A stretch of 64,000 nucleotides of DNA from Arthrobacter sp. Edens01 (GTDB lineage: Bacteria; Actinomycetota; Actinomycetes; Actinomycetales; Micrococcaceae). The stretch is taken from contig NZ_LKIU01000006.1 in assembly GCF_001307035.1 (NCBI RefSeq), forward strand, positions 352,904 to 416,903, read 5' to 3'. Below are positions 33,792-42,087 of this stretch, in pieces. Numbering within the stretch: position 1 is the first letter of the stretch; each line of letters opens with the position of its first letter. The notes under the pieces were generated by a model that saw nothing but the letters and a program-made list of their open reading frames with translations, was not told the DNA's origin and made no database searches. A program made the translations under genes and the position numbers.

Positions 33792-34808
33792 ATGGCAAAG
33801 CCCGTCTCCGCAGCCGCCGGAAAAGCCCGCATCCGGTCTGCCGGCGCCTCCGGCATCCTGATTGCTCTCCTGTCCTCCTCGGTCTTCGGCCTCTCCGGCT
33901 CCTTCGCGAAATCACTGATGGAGGCCGGATGGACTCCGGCTACCGCCGTGGCCTTCCGCATGGGCGGGGCCGCTGCCGTACTCCTGATCCCCGCATTGAT
34001 CGCCCTGCATGGGCGCTGGTACCAGGTCCGGCAGAACTGGAAGACCATTGGACTCTTCGGGCTGGTGGGCGTGGCCGGCTGCCAGTTCTTCTACTTCAAC
34101 GCCGTTGAGCGGCTTTCGGTGGGGGTGGCGCTGCTGCTCGAGTTCCTGGCACCGGTGCTGATGGTGCTGTGGATGTGGCTGCGGACCCGCCGCCGGCCCG
34201 GAGCGGCCACGATCGCCGGTGCTGCCGCCGCCGTCGCAGGGCTGGTGCTGGTGCTTGACCTCGGCGGAGACATTCGGGTGGATCCTCTGGGTATCGCGTG
34301 GGGCCTGGCAGCCGCTGTCTGCCTGGCGATGTACTTCTTCATCACCGCCAAGCAGAATGACACCCTCCCGCCGCTGGTGCTCACCACCGGCGGGCTGCTG
34401 GTAGGTGCGGCCACGATGGTCCTGTTGGGACTGACCGGGCTTCTGCCGGTTGGATTCAGCACGGACGACGTCGAACTGGCCGGCTGGGTGACGCGCTGGT
34501 GGGTTCCCCTCGTCGGACTTGTACTGCTTTCCACGGTCCTCGCGTACGTCACCGGCATCATCGCGGCGCGTGCCCTGGGCCCCCGCGTGGCGTCCTTCGT
34601 ATCCCTCACGGAAGTCCTCTTCGCCGTCCTCTGGGCCTGGCTGCTGCTCTCGGAGCTGCCGCGGACAGTGCAGCTGGTCGGCGGAGCACTGATTGTTGCA
34701 GGACTGGTACTGGTCCGTTCGGACCGGAAAACCGATCTGCCGGACGTTTCCGGCGAAGCGGTGCCCGAACCTGCTGTCAGCCGAATCGCGGGCGAGCGGG
34801 CCCAGTAG
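33792..34808 (+). CDS. EamA-family (DMT) transporter, RhtA-like exporter
   Basis: A 338-residue protein with ten hydrophobic helices formed by two EamA repeats. The first repeat has SSVFGLSGSFAKSLMEAGWTP and AVERLSVGVALLLEFLAPVL; the second has TTGGLLVGAATMVLLG, ending in RVASFVSLTEVLFAVLWAWLLLSE. These resemble RhtA-type amino acid or nucleoside exporters. The ATG at 33792 was chosen at the start of similarity. It is divergent from a CGNR regulator, its likely controller. Substrate not determined. Confidence 0.83.
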   Translation: MAKPVSAAAGKARIRSAGASGILIALLSSSVFGLSGSFAKSLMEAGWTPATAVAFRMGGAAAVLLIPALIALHGRWYQVRQNWKTIGLFGLVGVAGCQFFYFNAVERLSVGVALLLEFLAPVLMVLWMWLRTRRRPGAATIAGAAAAVAGLVLVLDLGGDIRVDPLGIAWGLAAAVCLAMYFFITAKQNDTLPPLVLTTGGLLVGAATMVLLGLTGLLPVGFSTDDVELAGWVTRWWVPLVGLVLLSTVLAYVTGIIAARALGPRVASFVSLTEVLFAVLWAWLLLSELPRTVQLVGGALIVAGLVLVRSDRKTDLPDVSGEAVPEPAVSRIAGERAQ

Positions 34809-34865
34809 CTGGCGTTTCGGGTAGGCTCACCGGCAAAAGACTGACACAACAACAAGCGGGGACCC

Positions 34866-34946
34866 GTGACGATTTACCCTTCCACACACGGCACAAAGAC
34901 GTGCCGTACCTGCAGCGCAACCCGTCCCGGGACGGCAGGAGCATGA
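34866..34946 (+). CDS. Possible 26-codon leader ORF coupled to the cytochrome-b-like gene
   Basis: A GTG-initiated frame of 26 codons (begins VTIYPSTHGTKTCRTC) ends with TGA inside the ATG of the next gene (ATGA). A weak GCGGGGA lies upstream. The arrangement looks like a translationally coupled leader peptide with a CxxC pair. The frame is short enough to be chance. Confidence 0.25.
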   Translation: MTIYPSTHGTKTCRTCSATRPGTAGA

Positions 34947-35872
34947 GCCCGACGGCAACAAGGCCAGCCGCCCGCTCACGCTGGACCAAGCTGATCTGGA
35001 TGATTCCGGCGTCACTGGCCGTTCTGGCACTGATCGTACTGGCGGCCCGGTGGCTTCGCGAAACCCCCGGCGGGCAGGAATTCCTGGGCATGTACCCGGG
35101 CCACACCGATCTGCCCGAAGGTGCTCCGGTCGGCCTGCCGGCCTGGGTGGGCTGGCAGCACTTCCTGAACTCGCTGCTGCTGCTGCTCATCATCCGGTCC
35201 GGGTGGCTGATCCGTACCCGGCAGCGGCCTGTGGGGTCCTGGACGCGCAACAACAAAGGCCTGATCCGCACCCGGAACCAGCCGAAGAAGATCAGCCTGG
35301 ATCTCTGGTTCCATCTGAGCCTCGACGTTCTATGGGTGCTCAACGGCCTGGTGTTCTACGTCCTGCTCTTCGCGACCGGACAGTGGATGCGGCTGGTCCC
35401 CACCAGCTGGGGTGTTTTTCCCAACGCGGCATCCACGGCACTGCAGTACGCCTCCCTGGACTGGCCCACTGAGAACGGGTGGGTGAACTACAACAGCCTG
35501 CAGGTTCTGTCCTACTTCTCCATCGTCTTCATTGCGGCTCCGCTGGCCATCCTCACCGGCCTGCGGATGTCGCCGTCGTGGCCCTCGAAGGCCAAACGGC
35601 TGAACCGTTTCTTCCCCATCGAAACTGCACGGGCCCTGCACTTCCCGGTGATGCTCTACTTCGTGCTGTTCATCATTGTCCACGTGACGCTGGTGCTCAC
35701 TACGGGCGCGCTGCGGAACCTGAACCATATGTACGCCGCATCGGACGGTACCGGCTGGACCGGATTCTGGTTCTTCGCCGCGTCAGTGGTGATCATGGTG
35801 GCCGCCTGGGTGGCCGCCCGGCCGCTGTTCCTGCGTCCTGTCGCCTCGCTGACCGGCAAGGTCTCCCGCTAA
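34943..35872 (+). CDS. Cytochrome b561/b6-like membrane protein
   Basis: About 309 residues with five or six membrane helices: one near residues 17-34, then SLLLLLIIRSGWLI, LSLDVLWVLNGLVFYVLLFATG, YFSIVFIAAPLAILTGLRM, LHFPVMLYFVLFIIVHVTLVLTTG and a final helix. Histidines in WFHLSLD, ARALHFPV and FIIVHV sit where b-type haem ligands lie in cytochrome b561 or formate-dehydrogenase gamma-like proteins. It probably passes electrons from the quinone pool to a periplasmic or extracytoplasmic partner. No oxidoreductase partner is adjacent. GCAGGA precedes the ATG. Confidence 0.7.
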   Translation: MSPTATRPAARSRWTKLIWMIPASLAVLALIVLAARWLRETPGGQEFLGMYPGHTDLPEGAPVGLPAWVGWQHFLNSLLLLLIIRSGWLIRTRQRPVGSWTRNNKGLIRTRNQPKKISLDLWFHLSLDVLWVLNGLVFYVLLFATGQWMRLVPTSWGVFPNAASTALQYASLDWPTENGWVNYNSLQVLSYFSIVFIAAPLAILTGLRMSPSWPSKAKRLNRFFPIETARALHFPVMLYFVLFIIVHVTLVLTTGALRNLNHMYAASDGTGWTGFWFFAASVVIMVAAWVAARPLFLRPVASLTGKVSR

Positions 35873-35901
35873 ACCGGAGTCCCTGCCGGCCGGCTGCGGG
35901 A

Positions 35902-37446
35902 TTAGGCGTCCGCGGCGGCCGCCTGGGCAGCGGCCTGTTCGTCACGGATCTGCCGTTTGAGGATCTTGCCGGTTGGACCCTTGGGGAGTTCATCGGCAAA
36001 GACCACCCGCCGCGGATACTTGTAGGCTGCCAGCCGGTCCTTGGCGAACTGCTGGATCTCCGCCGCCAGGGCCTGCCGCTCCTCGTCACCCGCAGGCAGG
36101 TTCTCCGCCTTGAGCCCGATGACGGCGGCGATCTCCTCGCCGTTGAGCTCGTCAGGGACGCCGACGACGGCCGCCTCAGCTACCGCCGGGTGCTCGTACA
36201 GGATCTCCTCCACTTCGCGCGGGTACACGTTGTAGCCGCCGCGCAGGATCATGTCCTTCTTCCGGTCGACTATGTAAATGTTGCCCTCGTCGTCGAATCT
36301 CCCGAGGTCCCCGGTGCGGAACCAGCCATCCGGAATCGCTGCCGCCGTGGCTTCGGGGTTGTTCCAGTACCCCTTCATAACGCCCAGGCCGCGGACGGAA
36401 ATCTCACCGATTTCGCCAATCGGAACATCGTGCCCGGCACCGTCCAGCATCCGCACTTCCATGCCGTAGACCGGTTTGCCGATTGAACCCGGCGGACGTG
36501 TGTCCCCGGGCAGGTTGAAGGAGACAATGGGGGAGGTCTCGGAAAGTCCGTAGCCTTCGAGCAGGTCGTTGCCGAAGACCTCCTCGAATTCGCGCAGGAC
36601 TTCCAGCGGCATGGCCGATCCGCCCGTGATGGCACCCCGCAGGGACGAAGTGTCCGTTGAGGCCACATCCGGGTGCCGGAGCATGGCGATGTACATGGTT
36701 GGCACGCCCTGGAAAATGGTGACCTGGTCTCTTTCAATGATTTCCAGTGCGGCGGCAGCGTCGAAGCGCGGCAGCATGCTGATGCTTGCGCCGGTCAGGA
36801 CGGCTGCATTCAGGGCGGAAGTCTGGCCGAACACATGGAAGAAGGGCAGGCCCCCGAAGATCACGTCTGATTCGGTGGTGTCCAGCAGGTTCCGTGCCAC
36901 CTCTGCATTGCTGCGCAGGTTGTTGTGGCTGAGGGCTGCACCCTTGGGGCGTCCGGTTGTTCCCGAGGTGTACAGGATGACGGCGATGTCTTCATCGTCC
37001 ACCTCTGCGACGCCGTCGTCGGCTTCGCTGTCTGCCAGCAGCTGCCGGAAGCTGCCTGTGTTGACCGGAATTACATCGACTCCTCCGGCCTCCTCAGCGC
37101 CGGCAACAGCCTCCGGCAGCATCAATTCGAAGGCGAAAAGCAGGCCTGCCCCGGAGTCGGAGAGGGTGTGCGCAACTTCGCGGCCCTTCAGCAGCGGATT
37201 CATCGGAACGACTACCGCTCCATACCGAAGCACCCCGTAGTACACCGAAGCCATCGGTGGAATGTTCGGCATCATCAGCGCGACCCTGTCTCCCCGCTGC
37301 ACCCCGCGGGCGCGAAGGAGGCCGGCCACCTGGGCGCTCATGGCATTCAATGCGGAGTAACTGATGACCGTGTCATTGATCCGCAGGGCAGTCTGGTCCG
37401 GAAGGCGGGCGGCTGTCTCGGCCAGGATTCCAGCGAGGTTCGGCAT
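35902..37446 (-). CDS. Acyl-CoA synthetase / long-chain fatty acid-CoA ligase
   Basis: A 514-residue ANL-superfamily enzyme. The AMP-binding P-loop is YTSGTTGRPKG (residues 159-169). Later come GYGLSETSP, the adenosine-contacting YG/TGD segment WFRTGDLGRFDDEG, the hinge DRKKDMILRGGYNVYP and the catalytic Lys in PTGKILKRQ near the C-terminus. It activates a carboxylic acid with ATP and then CoA. The sequence is closest in style to medium/long-chain or aryl acyl-CoA ligases; chain length cannot be fixed. AAGGAGA precedes the ATG. It is a single gene, divergent from the AztD-like lipoprotein gene. Confidence 0.88.
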   Translation of the reverse strand: MPNLAGILAETAARLPDQTALRINDTVISYSALNAMSAQVAGLLRARGVQRGDRVALMMPNIPPMASVYYGVLRYGAVVVPMNPLLKGREVAHTLSDSGAGLLFAFELMLPEAVAGAEEAGGVDVIPVNTGSFRQLLADSEADDGVAEVDDEDIAVILYTSGTTGRPKGAALSHNNLRSNAEVARNLLDTTESDVIFGGLPFFHVFGQTSALNAAVLTGASISMLPRFDAAAALEIIERDQVTIFQGVPTMYIAMLRHPDVASTDTSSLRGAITGGSAMPLEVLREFEEVFGNDLLEGYGLSETSPIVSFNLPGDTRPPGSIGKPVYGMEVRMLDGAGHDVPIGEIGEISVRGLGVMKGYWNNPEATAAAIPDGWFRTGDLGRFDDEGNIYIVDRKKDMILRGGYNVYPREVEEILYEHPAVAEAAVVGVPDELNGEEIAAVIGLKAENLPAGDEERQALAAEIQQFAKDRLAAYKYPRRVVFADELPKGPTGKILKRQIRDEQAAAQAAAADA

Positions 37447-37588
37447 GGACGATCTCCTTTGATCGGAAGCGGAAGGAACCGCTGTGCTGCCGAGGCTACC
37501 AACCGTGGAGCGCCGCGGGAATGCCCGTACTGCAATCGGGCACCCTGCATGTCCCGGCGCCCGGAGAGCGGGGAAATAAGCGGTTCGT

Positions 37589-37619
37589 AACTTAAACGAT
37601 AATGATTCTCATTTAAGTT
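37589..37619. promoter_or_regulatory. aztD: Zur-like operator nested in an 8-bp inverted repeat upstream of aztD
   Basis: CGATAATGATTCTCA (37597-37611) matches the actinobacterial Zur-type consensus TGAAAATGATTTTCA at 12 of 15 positions. It is flanked by perfect AACTTAAA (37589-37596) and TTTAAGTT (37612-37619) arms. The site ends 12 bp before the aztD ATG, suggesting zinc-dependent repression. Confidence 0.6.
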
Positions 37620-37630
37620 ATGGTTTCTGC

Positions 37631-38869
37631 ATGAACTTCCTCAAAACGCCCTCCGCTTCTGCGGCGGCCCTGACCCTGTCCGCACTTTTGCTCTCAGCCT
37701 GCAGCTCGCCTTCGGGCTCAACCCCCGCGGGTAGTCCATCCTCGGAGCCCGCAGCTTCTCCTTCCATCCAGGAACAGTCCGCAGCGGCGCCCCGGCTTGT
37801 ACTCACCCATGACGGCGGCCTCACCGTTTTCGATGCCGAATCCCTGGAGCCCATCTCCGAGATTCCGCTTGAGGGTTTCCTCCGGCTCTCCAGCGCCGGA
37901 GACGGAAGGCACCTTGCCGTGTCAGCGAATGAGGGATTCCACCTGCTGGACACCGGGAGCTGGTCTGAGGCACACGGTGACCATGCCCATCACTACACTT
38001 CAGAGCCGTCCCTGACCGAAGCCGTCGTGAAGGCGGCTAAGCCCGGTCATGTTGTGTCCGCTGCCGGACAAACGGCGTTCTTTGACGATTCGACCGGCAC
38101 GGTGAGCTTCGTGGGCACAGACAGTCTCGGGGACGGGCACCTCGAGACCGATGAAGTGCAGCTGCCGGAGGCCCACCACGGAATAGCGGTACCGCTCGAC
38201 GGCGGTGGGCTGCTCGCCAGCGTGGGTTCCGTGGAGGGGAGGACAGGCGCTGCAGTTCTGGACGCCGGCGGCACCGAACTGCTACGCAGTGACGAATGCC
38301 CGGGCCTCCACGGAGAGGCTGCAGCTGCGGGATCACTGGCCTTTGGCTGCGAGGACGGAATGCTGGTCTACCGGGACGGCAGCTTCCACAAGGTGCCGAG
38401 TCCGGACAGCTATGGCCGCATGGGAAACCAGGCAGGTTCGCCCGAATCCACGGTGGTGCTGGCGGATTACAAGACTCACCGCGATGCTGATCTTGAACGG
38501 CCCGAACGCGTAGCGCTGGTGGATACCGCCTCGGACAGGGTTCAGCTGGTGGAGCTGGGTACCAGCTATACCTTCCGGTCACTGGGCCGCGGTCCGGCCG
38601 GAGAAGCCCTGGTACTGGGAACCGACGGGGCGCTGCATGTCATAGATGCCGGAACTGGAGTCGTGGCCTCCAGCATCTCCGTAATTGATCCCTGGGAAGA
38701 GCCCGCAGACTGGCAGCAGCCGCGGCCTGCGCTCCAGGTCCTGGGGAGCACGGCCTACGTCACGGATCCGGCCGGGTCCAGGCTGCTCGCGGTCGACCTC
38801 GCCACCGGGTCGGTGGCCAGGTCTGTGCAGCTGCAGCACACACCGAATGAGATCCGCGCCGCGCTGTAA
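37631..38869 (+). CDS. aztD: AztD-like zinc metallochaperone lipoprotein
   Basis: A 412-residue lipoprotein with lipobox LLSAC (Cys24), a Ser/Pro/Ala-rich tether and a beta-propeller domain. Metal-binding features match AztD: the His-rich loop HGDHAHHY near residue 115, EAHHGIAVPLDGGG, the Cys segment DECPGLHGEAA and FGCEDG. AztD delivers zinc to the AztC binding protein of the AztABC importer. Here no aztABC lies beside it, so it is an orphan copy in this window. A Zur-like site directly upstream supports a zinc role. The ATG at 37631 has only weak Shine-Dalgarno support. Confidence 0.85.
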   Translation: MNFLKTPSASAAALTLSALLLSACSSPSGSTPAGSPSSEPAASPSIQEQSAAAPRLVLTHDGGLTVFDAESLEPISEIPLEGFLRLSSAGDGRHLAVSANEGFHLLDTGSWSEAHGDHAHHYTSEPSLTEAVVKAAKPGHVVSAAGQTAFFDDSTGTVSFVGTDSLGDGHLETDEVQLPEAHHGIAVPLDGGGLLASVGSVEGRTGAAVLDAGGTELLRSDECPGLHGEAAAAGSLAFGCEDGMLVYRDGSFHKVPSPDSYGRMGNQAGSPESTVVLADYKTHRDADLERPERVALVDTASDRVQLVELGTSYTFRSLGRGPAGEALVLGTDGALHVIDAGTGVVASSISVIDPWEEPADWQQPRPALQVLGSTAYVTDPAGSRLLAVDLATGSVARSVQLQHTPNEIRAAL

Positions 38870-39014
38870 TGCGCCGGCGCGCTTTCCCTTCCGGGAGCCA
38901 GCTGTTTGGGTGGACCCCAGTGCCGGGAACCGTTGTAACCCTTTTCCGTATCGATCGGTTTGCATCTACCTTGGGAGGTGGGGGCAGCTAACTGAAGGAC
39001 TTACCATCAGAGAT

Positions 39015-39659
39015 TTGCAGGACAGGGCGAAAGCTACACGGGAGGCCATTCTGGCCGGAGCGGCCTCGATATTCGAGGAACTCGGGTACGGCCGTGCCTC
39101 ACTGAGCCAGGTGGCAGTTCGGGCCGGTGTTACAAAAGGCGCGCTCTATTTCCACTTTCCTTCGAAGGAGGAACTGGCGCGGGCCGTGATTGCGGAGCAG
39201 CATGCGTTTATCACCGCTGATAACACCGCAGTCCTTGAGCGCGGTCTCCCGCCCCTGGAGTCCATGATCCTGATCTGCCGGCGCTTCGCCGGCAACCTCC
39301 TTGCCGAACCGATTGTCCGGGCGGGAATCCGGTTGACCCTGGAAGCTTCTTCCTTCGACCAGGATGTCCGGCAGCCGTATTCGGACTGGGTGGCCCTTAT
39401 GTCCGGCCTGGCCTCGCAGGCTCAGCGCCGCGGACAGCTTCGCGACGGTCTGGACCCTGCCGGGTTCGGTCAGTTCATAGTGTCCTCACTGACGGGGGTC
39501 CAGATTGTCTCAGCGGTCCTCACTGAACGAGCTGACCTGCTGGAACGGGTCGAAGACATGTGGATGATCCTGCTGCCAGGCGTTGTCACTGACGGTTTGA
39601 AGAGCCAGGTCCCTGCACTTGCCCGGTACTCCGGGGCGCCGCTGGGCCAGCACTCTTAG
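39015..39659 (+). CDS. TetR-family regulator, ScbR/gamma-butyrolactone-receptor-like
   Basis: About 214 residues with a TetR helix-turn-helix near residues 9-55: REAILAGAASIFEELGYG, then SLSQVAVRAGVTKGALYFHF. The ligand domain includes LASQAQRRGQLRDGLDP and resembles ScbR/ArpA autoregulator receptors. No ATG or GTG exists in frame near the conserved start. TTG 39015 is the nearest canonical start. AAGGA at 38995-38999 sits at ideal distance from an ATC at 39006. A partial palindrome CCGTATCGATCGG (38946-38958) upstream could be its own operator. No butyrolactone synthase is nearby. Confidence 0.78.
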   Translation: MQDRAKATREAILAGAASIFEELGYGRASLSQVAVRAGVTKGALYFHFPSKEELARAVIAEQHAFITADNTAVLERGLPPLESMILICRRFAGNLLAEPIVRAGIRLTLEASSFDQDVRQPYSDWVALMSGLASQAQRRGQLRDGLDPAGFGQFIVSSLTGVQIVSAVLTERADLLERVEDMWMILLPGVVTDGLKSQVPALARYSGAPLGQHS

Positions 39660-39962
39660 ACTGTTTGTGACCGGCAATTACAAAACCGGTCAACCGTCTT
39701 GTTTTTATCGAATCTGGGCCTTAGGCTCTGGGCTGTGGGGGACTGGGGAGAAATCCGGTGGCCCCAGTTTCCTGCCTATGCGGCTGGCCGTGGCGAACAC
39801 TGGAGTGGAGTTCGGGGCCTGCCTGAGGCGGGTTTGCGGGCCACCGGTTCGCAGTAGGGGAGGGCGGGTGGCGGCTGTGGCCGCCATCCGCCCTATACTG
39901 TTCCCGCTGCTCACTCACATTCCCGCGTAGCCGGATCGGCCCCGGGTTGTGAATGATCCCAA
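39660..39962. other. Gene-free gap between the TetR gene and manganese catalase
   Basis: About 300 bp with no convincing coding frame. It contains a weak hairpin (TGACCGG/CCGGTCA, 39668-39692) with a T-run ten bases later, and the strong hairpin at 39862-39893. Nothing else is recognised. Confidence 0.6.
39862..39893. terminator. Strong hairpin between convergent TetR and catalase genes
   Basis: A 14-bp stem with one G-T pair (GGGCGGGTGGCGGC with GCCGCCATCCGCCC) and a TGTG loop. There is no T-run on either side, as for many actinobacterial terminators. It lies between convergent transcription units and probably acts in both directions. Confidence 0.6.
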
Positions 39963-40844
39963 CTACTCCTTCCGGAGTTTGTCCTGGACTACACCCGAGA
40001 CCTTCTCCACGGTGTTCGGCAGTTCGGTTGTGCCATAGAACCGCGAATCGGGATGGGTGGGCGGGGGCATGGGAACCGACGTCGTGGGGCCGTCGTGGTA
40101 GGTAAACTCGCCCTTGCCGTCCGGGGTTGGGCCGGAAGCCCAGGAGCCCTCTGCCGCCGCCGCGCCGTCGGAGAAGTTCAGGTACTGGTAGGACACTGAG
40201 CGCTCTTCCTTGTTGATCGGGAAGTTGCTCGGCACGGGCAGCATCTCGGCACCTTCTTCCTGCAGCTCACGGGCCGCCGCCAGCCACTGGTTCTGATGCA
40301 TCGTGTCCCGGGCAAGCAGGAAGGAGAGCATGTCCCGGACCCCGGGGTCATCTGTCATGTGGTACAGCCTTGCGACCTGGACACGCCCCTGCATTTCGGC
40401 GTTGGCGTTCGCGGTGAAGTCGGCCAGCAGGTTGCCGCTGGCAGTGATGTAGCTGCCCTGCCAGGGATTGCCGTTGCTGTCCACGGGGCGGGCTCCGGCT
40501 CCGGCGACAATGGCCTGCTGCATGTCGGTGCCGCCGATGACGGCTGCGATGGCCGGATCGGACTGCACGGCATCTTCGGTGATCCCCAGCGGTGCCTTTT
40601 CCAGCAGCTGCGCGATCATGGTGGCCAGCATCTCAACGTGGCCGAACTCTTCGGCTCCGATACCGAAGAGCAGATCCCGGTATTTACCGGGGATGTGCGA
40701 GTTCCAGGCCTGGAAGCTGTACTGCATGGCCACCGTGATCTCACCGTACTGGCCGCCCAGGACCTCCTGCAGCTTTCGGGCATACACGGCGTCGGGCTTG
40801 TCCGGGGTTGCTTTGAACTGCAATTCCTGTTTGTGAAAAAACAT
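39963..40844 (-). CDS. Manganese (non-haem) catalase
   Basis: A 293-residue dimanganese catalase that converts hydrogen peroxide to water and oxygen. The metal ligands fall at positions matching the Lactobacillus plantarum enzyme: Glu35, Glu66, His69, then Glu150 and His183 (in LARDTMHQNQW). The four-helix-bundle core and long C-terminal arm are present. The ATG at 40844 has GGAG eight bases upstream; a GTG at 40850 lies too close to it. It is transcribed alone, opposite to the TetR gene and divergent from the glycosyltransferase cluster. No OxyR or metal box was recognised upstream. Confidence 0.93.
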   Translation of the reverse strand: MFFHKQELQFKATPDKPDAVYARKLQEVLGGQYGEITVAMQYSFQAWNSHIPGKYRDLLFGIGAEEFGHVEMLATMIAQLLEKAPLGITEDAVQSDPAIAAVIGGTDMQQAIVAGAGARPVDSNGNPWQGSYITASGNLLADFTANANAEMQGRVQVARLYHMTDDPGVRDMLSFLLARDTMHQNQWLAAARELQEEGAEMLPVPSNFPINKEERSVSYQYLNFSDGAAAAEGSWASGPTPDGKGEFTYHDGPTTSVPMPPPTHPDSRFYGTTELPNTVEKVSGVVQDKLRKE

Positions 40845-40998
40845 GTGCACTCTCCAAACCGTCGGGCGGAGCGATCCGCCGCCTTGGCATGCCGGCCGCT
40901 CGGTTCGGACCGGAAGCGGTGGACCCTTGCGCTCAAAAACCTAACCAGTTTCACGGCCCAAGGGAAGTGCTAAGCACACTTATTACAATTCGTTTAGA

Positions 40999-42087
40999 AT
41001 GCCGTGCATGAAGGGACAGCTGGATCGGCAGGGGGGACCCGGCCCCGCCGTCACGTACATTCTGCCGCTGCGCCGCGGGCGGGGCGGTGAGCTCGCGGAT
41101 CTTCCCGGCTACCTGGGCATGGTCTCCTCCTGGGAAGGCGTGGCCGTGCTCGTGGTTGACGGTTCGCCTCCTGAAGTCTTCGCCGAACATGCACGCCTGC
41201 TTCCTCCGGGCATTGGGCATCTGCGTCCCGGCTATGCCTGCCTGAACGGTAAGGTGTCCGGGGTCCTGACCGGTCTGGACCTTGCCCGAACCGAGCTGTG
41301 CGTTATTGCTGACGACGACGTGCGCTACACGGAAGACTCCTTCACCGAGCTGCTCCGACACCTCCGGACTGCCGATCTGGTGCGCCCGCAGAACTATTTC
41401 ACGCAGCTGCCGTGGCATGCCCGCTGGGACACTGCCCGAACACTCCTGAACCGTGCGCTCGGCGCGGATTACCCGGGCACCCTGGGCGTGCGCAGATCCA
41501 TCCTGCGTGCCTCCGGCGGCTACGACGGAGACGTGCTGTTCGAAAACCTGGAACTCATCCGAACCGTCCGGGCCGCCGGCGGGACGGAACTGCGCGTACA
41601 GGACCTGTTCGTAGCAAGGAAACCATGCTCGGCCCGGCATTTCTGGACGCAGCGGGTGCGCCAGGCATATGACGACTTTGCGCAGCCCGTCCGGCTGGCC
41701 ACCGAGCTCCTGCTGCTGCCGGTGCTGGCGGCGGGCAGCCTGCGGCGGCGGGGTTTTCCGCTGGCAATGGCAGGCCTGGCCGTGGGACTGGCCGAGATTG
41801 GCCGGCGGCGCAGCCGGGGCCGCGAAGTATTTGCGCCCTCGTCGGCCCTGTGGGCGCCCGCCTGGGTGCTGGAACGTTCCGTGGCGGTGTGGGCCGCGCT
41901 GGCGCTGCGTTTCGCCGGTGGTGTTCCCTATGCCGGCCGGCGGCTGAGAACTGCGGCCCATTCCGAGCGGTTCCTGCGGCGGCGGCTCAATGACCGGCGG
42001 AACGAGTTGTCCCTGGCAGGAGCTTTCAGGCCAGCTCCGCAGACTGTTTCAACTCACACGGAACCGCTCCGGTCCCTCCCTCAATGA
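40999..42087 (+). CDS. Glycosyltransferase family 2 (plus strand)
   Basis: About 362 residues with a GT-A fold. The N-terminal domain starts AVTYILPLRRGRGG, the nucleotide-sugar metal motif ADDD lies at residues 104-107, and later segments include NRALGADYPGTLGVRRSIL. C-terminal hydrophobic stretches (about residues 230-260) suggest membrane association. A second ATG at 41008 could be the true start. Its last 62 bp overlap, antisense, the end of the GT2 gene on the minus strand. Together with the four minus-strand genes it builds a glycosylation cluster. Product polymer unknown. Confidence 0.75.
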   Translation: MPCMKGQLDRQGGPGPAVTYILPLRRGRGGELADLPGYLGMVSSWEGVAVLVVDGSPPEVFAEHARLLPPGIGHLRPGYACLNGKVSGVLTGLDLARTELCVIADDDVRYTEDSFTELLRHLRTADLVRPQNYFTQLPWHARWDTARTLLNRALGADYPGTLGVRRSILRASGGYDGDVLFENLELIRTVRAAGGTELRVQDLFVARKPCSARHFWTQRVRQAYDDFAQPVRLATELLLLPVLAAGSLRRRGFPLAMAGLAVGLAEIGRRRSRGREVFAPSSALWAPAWVLERSVAVWAALALRFAGGVPYAGRRLRTAAHSERFLRRRLNDRRNELSLAGAFRPAPQTVSTHTEPLRSLPQ

